Part shown: positions 6,424-9,483 of the stretch, in pieces
Layout of the letters: each line of letters opens with the position of its first letter
Numbering within the stretch: the first letter of the stretch is position 1
NCBI GenBank assembly: GCA_022706165.1
Contig: JAKJDA010000001.1
Coordinates: 44,008-53,490, forward strand
From: Candidatus Hydrogenedentota bacterium
GTDB taxonomy: Bacteria; Hydrogenedentota; Hydrogenedentia; Hydrogenedentales; SLHB01
Direction: 5' to 3'
DNA: 9,483 bases
Notes under the pieces: model-generated
What the model saw: only the letters and a program-made list of their open reading frames with translations
What the model was told of the DNA's origin: nothing
Databases searched by the model: none
Translations under genes and position numbers: made by a program

Positions 6424-7393
6424 GGCATTGTTCATAACGGCGCTCGCGCTGCTGGCGTCGTGGCGTGGCGCGGAGGCGGAATCCTTCCGCGCGCGTTTCA
6501 ATCACGCAAATGCATTGCTTCGTTCCGGCGATGCGCAAACCGCCTTGTCGCGCTACAAAGATTTGCAGATCGAAGAGCCGGAATCCGACAAGTTGTATTA
6601 CAACATCGGCTGCGCGCAGTATGAGGAAGGCCGCAAGCACGTAGAAGGCAACGATCCCGACGCCGCCCAAGCGAGCTTTCGGGAGGCGATTGCTTCGTTC
6701 GAGCAGGCGCTTCACAGTCCGGACGCGCGGATACGCCGCGACGCCGCATATAATGCGGCCAACGCCCAGGCGCAGTCGGCGCTTGCGATGCTGCAGTCCA
6801 GGCCGCGGGAAGGCATCGATGGGATAAAGAACGCCATAGAAGGATACGAGCGTTTTCTCGAAAGATATCCGGACCACCAAGGCGCCCGCGACAATCTGGA
6901 CCATATGCGGTATACGCTGAAGCAGTTGTTGCAGGAGGCCCAAAAGCAGCCAGAGCAGCAGAAGGATCAGCAGCAGCAGCAACAGGGCGATCAGCAAGAC
7001 AAGGACAAGCAGAACGGCCAGCAAGGGCAACAAGACGAGCCGCAGCAGACGCAGACGGCGCAGAGCGCCGGGTCCGAAGGCGAACAAGATCAGCAAAAGG
7101 ACGAAGCGGAGGAGAAGGAACTGGAGACTGCCCAGCAACAGCAGTCGGAACAGGACAAAGCGAAGCAGAACGAAGACAAAGACAAGGAAGCGCAACAGCA
7201 GACTGCGGGTGAACAAAAGGAAAGCCCGCAAAAGGCCGCCGAGACCCAGGCTGCACCGGAACAGTCTGCGGCGCCGCGCGACAAACAAACGGTGGATGCG
7301 TTGCTGCAATCGATAGAGGACCAAGACAAACGCGAGCAGCGCAATTTGCGGGATGATCAGAACAATATCCGTGCGCCGAAGGAATGGTGGTAA
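6416..7393 (+). CDS. batC: BatC-like TPR protein with long Gln/Lys/Glu-rich tail
   Basis: The product has 325 residues. Residues 1-22 form a signal peptide (MRKALFITALALLASWRGAEA, then ES). Residues about 24-165 are TPR-like helices (RFNHANALLRSGDAQTALSRYKDL; YYNIGCAQYEEG; IEGYERFLERYPDHQGARDNLD). Residues about 172-287 are low-complexity, rich in Gln, Lys, Glu and Asp and almost without hydrophobics, so disordered or a coiled linker. Residues 291-325 are an ordered-looking end (VDALLQSIEDQDKREQRNL, then APKEWW). BatC proteins commonly have TPRs, a charged linker and a terminal K-(D/E)-W-like motif, so the plan is normal although the linker is long. It is probably periplasmic and likely a scaffold for the VWA proteins. 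It overlaps the BatB stop by 8 bases. Confidence 0.88.
   Translation: MRKALFITALALLASWRGAEAESFRARFNHANALLRSGDAQTALSRYKDLQIEEPESDKLYYNIGCAQYEEGRKHVEGNDPDAAQASFREAIASFEQALHSPDARIRRDAAYNAANAQAQSALAMLQSRPREGIDGIKNAIEGYERFLERYPDHQGARDNLDHMRYTLKQLLQEAQKQPEQQKDQQQQQQGDQQDKDKQNGQQGQQDEPQQTQTAQSAGSEGEQDQQKDEAEEKELETAQQQQSEQDKAKQNEDKDKEAQQQTAGEQKESPQKAAETQAAPEQSAAPRDKQTVDALLQSIEDQDKREQRNLRDDQNNIRAPKEWW
6929..7276 (+). repeat. low-complexity CAG/CAA/AAG/GAA-rich tract coding for the BatC linker
   Basis: About 350 bases encode residues 172-287 of the BatC-like protein, with long runs of CAG, CAA, AAG, GAC and GAA codons (for example six glutamines at 185-190). The tract is imperfect, mixing synonymous codons. 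It produces a long spurious leucine-rich open frame on the opposite strand. Confidence 0.8.
7379..7383 (+). promoter_or_regulatory. Shine-Dalgarno AAGGA deciding the BatD start
   Basis: AAGGA ends 9 bases before the ATG at 7393 but directly touches the in-frame ATG at 7384. Only 7393 has normal spacing, and it forms a TAATG overlap with the BatC stop. Confidence 0.65.
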
Positions 7394-9201
7394 TGCGTTG
7401 GTTCGTGTACATGGCGGTGTTTCTTCTTGCCGCCTCCATCGCCTATGCCGAGGGTTCGCTCAAGGCGACGGTCGACCGTGCATCGGTGCGCGCAGGCGAA
7501 ATGCTCATGTTGACCATCGAAGCGCGCGGCAGTGACGTGGAAGAGCCTATTCCGCCCGAGGTAGACGGCCTCGCCATCGACAAACGCCCCAGTCGCAGGG
7601 CCGATCAAATGAATGTCGTGCTCGGCGGCGCGCGCACGGTTGTGAAGATGCGCGGTTTTGTCGTGCGCACGACGCGCGCGGGAGCGTTCCGCATTCCCCC
7701 CGTCACGGCGGTCATCGACGGCAAGGTCCTTGCGACGCCGCCTATTGACGTGACCGTCACGGACAATGCCGCCGCGCCTCAATCGTTGCCGTCGCATCTC
7801 GCCGGCGTCTCGCAGGCGGATCCAGGCGTCCAACCTAACCGATCTCCGACGTTCGAAGATATTGTTTTCGCCGAAGCGTCCACGGACAAGAGAGAGGCAT
7901 GTCTGGGCGAACAGATCACGCTCACCTTGAGCCTGTGGGTGTTGAATATGGAAGGCGTTGGCGTCGAAGAGGCGCAGCAGATGGAAAGCCCCTGGCCCTC
8001 CACGGAAGGGTTTTATGCCGTGCCGCAGACGCCACAACGCATCAGCGATTCACTGCAGCAACGGAATGGCTGGCAATATCACGTCATTCAGTTCCGCCAG
8101 ATGTTGTATCCCACGAGCGTGGGCGATCTGACCATTGGGTCGTGGACCTGGCAGGGCTATGCGCGGGCATTTACGCAGATGGGCGTGCAGCGGAAGGAAT
8201 ATTCGATCGTCAGCCCGCCGATCGCCATCAAGGCGATGCCATTGCCCGAACGGCCCCCGAGTTTTGCCGGCGCGGTTGGTCAGTTCGATATCACGGCCAA
8301 CATGGCCAGCTTGGGCATTGTGCAGGGCGTGCCCGCCAAGTTGACGGTGCGGATCACGGGGCGGGGCAATCCCGACGCGATCGGCGATCCCGTGCTGCCC
8401 AAAATCCCCGGGGCGTATGTCGGCGAACCTGAAAAGCAGAGCAACCCGGTGATAGGGCCGGACGCTGTTTCGGTGGAAAAAACGTTTACGTACGGCATCA
8501 CGCCGCAACAGGCGGGAACGCTCGAAGTTCCTCCGTTCGATTACAGCTACTTCAACCCCGCGACAAGGCAATTCGTCGTTCAGACGCTGGGACCGTTTAC
8601 GGTGAATGTCGCCCCATCAACCGAGCCCCAGCAGCGCATCCTGACAGGGGAAGCACTGCTTAAACCCGAAGCGAACGCCGTGCAGGTGGTTGGCCACGAT
8701 ATACAACCCATACGCAGCAGCGCCGCCCGGCGCCTGCATCGCGTTGCCCCATCGCCGCTGACGGTTCCTGCGGCGACGGCTCTGCCGCCGCTGGCTTATG
8801 CGGTTTTTACGCTGTATGTGCGCCGCAAACGACGTTTCGAGCACGACGCGGCGTATGCGCGCGCGTACCGCGCACATTCGCGCGCCGCGAAACGCATCGA
8901 AGAGTCGTTTGCATCTTCCGAACCGGCGACAAATCTTTTCCGTGCCTTGAGCGGCTATGCGGCGGACATATTCAACGCGCCGGAAAACGGGATCACCGCG
9001 GAGGATGTCGAGCATCTTTTCTCAAAACACGGCATGGACCCCGCCATATGCGGACAATTTTCGCGCGTTTTTCGCGCGTGCGATCGCGCTCGCTACGCCG
9101 GGGCCTCTCTGACCCAAGAGGAGATCCGGGCGTTGATCGATGCCGCGCATGCCGCGTGCAAAGCCGCCGAGGCGTTTGTGAAGAAGGGGGGCGTGTCATG
9201 A
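7393..9201 (+). CDS. batD: BatD-like membrane protein
   Basis: The product has 602 residues. Residues 1-19 form a signal peptide (MRWFVYMAVFLLAASIAYA, then EG). A long beta-rich periplasmic part (about 22-410) has BatD features: SVRAGEMLMLTIEARG near the start; SPTFEDIVFAEASTDKREACLGEQITLTL (151-179, pattern only), with two lone cysteines in the whole exported part being few; and GNPDAIGDPVLPKIPG at 325-340. A membrane helix spans about 454-476, followed by the basic RRKRR. A cytoplasmic helical domain (about 480-602) contains NLFRALSGYAADIFNAPENGIT and ends with EIRALIDAAHAACKAAE. BatD likely links a periplasmic receptor-like domain to the cytoplasmic side of the complex. The start at 7393 is chosen over 7384 because of the ribosome-binding-site spacing. 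The stop overlaps the next start. Confidence 0.9.
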   Translation: MRWFVYMAVFLLAASIAYAEGSLKATVDRASVRAGEMLMLTIEARGSDVEEPIPPEVDGLAIDKRPSRRADQMNVVLGGARTVVKMRGFVVRTTRAGAFRIPPVTAVIDGKVLATPPIDVTVTDNAAAPQSLPSHLAGVSQADPGVQPNRSPTFEDIVFAEASTDKREACLGEQITLTLSLWVLNMEGVGVEEAQQMESPWPSTEGFYAVPQTPQRISDSLQQRNGWQYHVIQFRQMLYPTSVGDLTIGSWTWQGYARAFTQMGVQRKEYSIVSPPIAIKAMPLPERPPSFAGAVGQFDITANMASLGIVQGVPAKLTVRITGRGNPDAIGDPVLPKIPGAYVGEPEKQSNPVIGPDAVSVEKTFTYGITPQQAGTLEVPPFDYSYFNPATRQFVVQTLGPFTVNVAPSTEPQQRILTGEALLKPEANAVQVVGHDIQPIRSSAARRLHRVAPSPLTVPAATALPPLAYAVFTLYVRRKRRFEHDAAYARAYRAHSRAAKRIEESFASSEPATNLFRALSGYAADIFNAPENGITAEDVEHLFSKHGMDPAICGQFSRVFRACDRARYAGASLTQEEIRALIDAAHAACKAAEAFVKKGGVS

Positions 9202-9483
9202 ACGCGGCGCTGTTTGCGGCGCTCCTGCTTGCGGCCGGTCACCCTTTCAACGATGTGTTTGATCGGGCGACATCGGCGTACAACCGCGGCGATTTTGCCG
9301 GAGCCATCCAAGGCTATGAACAACTTGTGGCCGAGCGCGTGAACGATCCCGCCGTGTTCTACAACCTCGGCAATGCATACTATCGCACGGGGCGTCTCGG
9401 CGTAGCCATTGCGAATTACGAGCGAGCCTTGCGCCTTGATCCCCATTTCGAGGACGCGCAGCAGAATCTCGATCACTGTCTGG
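9198..9483 (+). CDS. batE: BatE-like TPR protein, N-terminal part (3' truncated by window)
   Basis: Ninety-five residues are visible before the window ends. A short hydrophobic leader (MNAALFAALLLAAG) lacks an early positive charge, so export is likely but less certain. Two clear TPR units follow: residues 17-50 (FNDVFDRATSAYNRGDFAGAIQGYEQLVAE) and 51-84 (AVFYNLGNAYYRTGRLGVAIANYERALRLDP), patterns only. The YNLGNAYYRTG and YERALRLDP blocks followed by DAQQNLDHCL are typical of BatE, in which the TPRs precede membrane helices and an SH3-like region not seen here. The ATG at 9198 overlaps the BatD stop (ATGA), and a G-rich stretch at 9186-9191 lies 6 bases ahead. Position as the last Bat gene supports the call over a generic TPR protein. 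Confidence 0.85.
   Translation, partial: MNAALFAALLLAAGHPFNDVFDRATSAYNRGDFAGAIQGYEQLVAERVNDPAVFYNLGNAYYRTGRLGVAIANYERALRLDPHFEDAQQNLDHCL

Noticed and set aside
6194..7324. Minus-strand 376-residue leucine-rich frame that resembles a membrane protein
   Set aside because: It is the complement of the Gln/Lys/Glu-rich BatC linker (CAG and AAG codons read as CTG and CTT on the other strand) and overlaps two strongly supported genes.

Overview
The window is a dense run of same-strand (+) genes from a GC-rich bacterium with a periplasm. Several products have signal peptides, and one is a membrane-anchored, SurA-like protein. The genes form a Bat-type operon, of the moxR / VWA-domain / TPR kind known as 'Bacteroides aerotolerance' genes. 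Both ends are cut: the first gene lacks its N-terminal part and the last lacks its C-terminal part. The lineage cannot be fixed from this sequence. The gene set, GC content and GxxExxY cassette would fit the Planctomycetota / Verrucomicrobiota / Hydrogenedentota range, but this is only an inference.

Layout. 2-496: C-terminal part of a MoxR-type AAA+ ATPase. 513-1053: a small cassette made of a GxxExxY-family PD-(D/E)XK-like protein (577-972) between two 40-bp inverted repeats that match at 39 of 40 positions. 1062-1940: DUF58 protein. 1959-3269: membrane-anchored TPR plus SurA/PpiC-like protein with a degenerate parvulin domain. 3266-4246: DUF4381-like membrane protein. 4243-5298 and 5329-6423: two membrane VWA proteins (BatA-like, BatB-like). 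6416-7393: BatC-like TPR protein with a long Gln/Lys/Glu-rich tail. 7393-9201: BatD-like protein. 9198-9483: start of a BatE-like TPR protein. From DUF58 onward most junctions are ATGA or short overlaps or gaps under 35 bp, which points to one transcript. I see no internal terminator, tRNA, rRNA or CRISPR array.

How the parts fit. In this family MoxR is thought to act as a chaperone-like ATPase on VWA clients. DUF58, BatA and BatB each keep a MIDAS metal-binding signature. BatA and BatB are held in the inner membrane with the VWA domain next to it. BatD and the DUF4381-like protein share one plan (signal peptide, periplasmic beta-type domain, one membrane helix, cytoplasmic helical domain). 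BatC and BatE supply TPR scaffolds. The working model is a membrane complex for envelope assembly or stress tolerance; its molecular function is not settled.

Most notable points. The GxxExxY cassette splits the usual moxR-DUF58 pair. Its right inverted repeat ends 8 bases before the DUF58 start and appears to supply that gene's ribosome binding site. Separately, a SurA-like protein that has lost the usual parvulin motifs is built into the operon.
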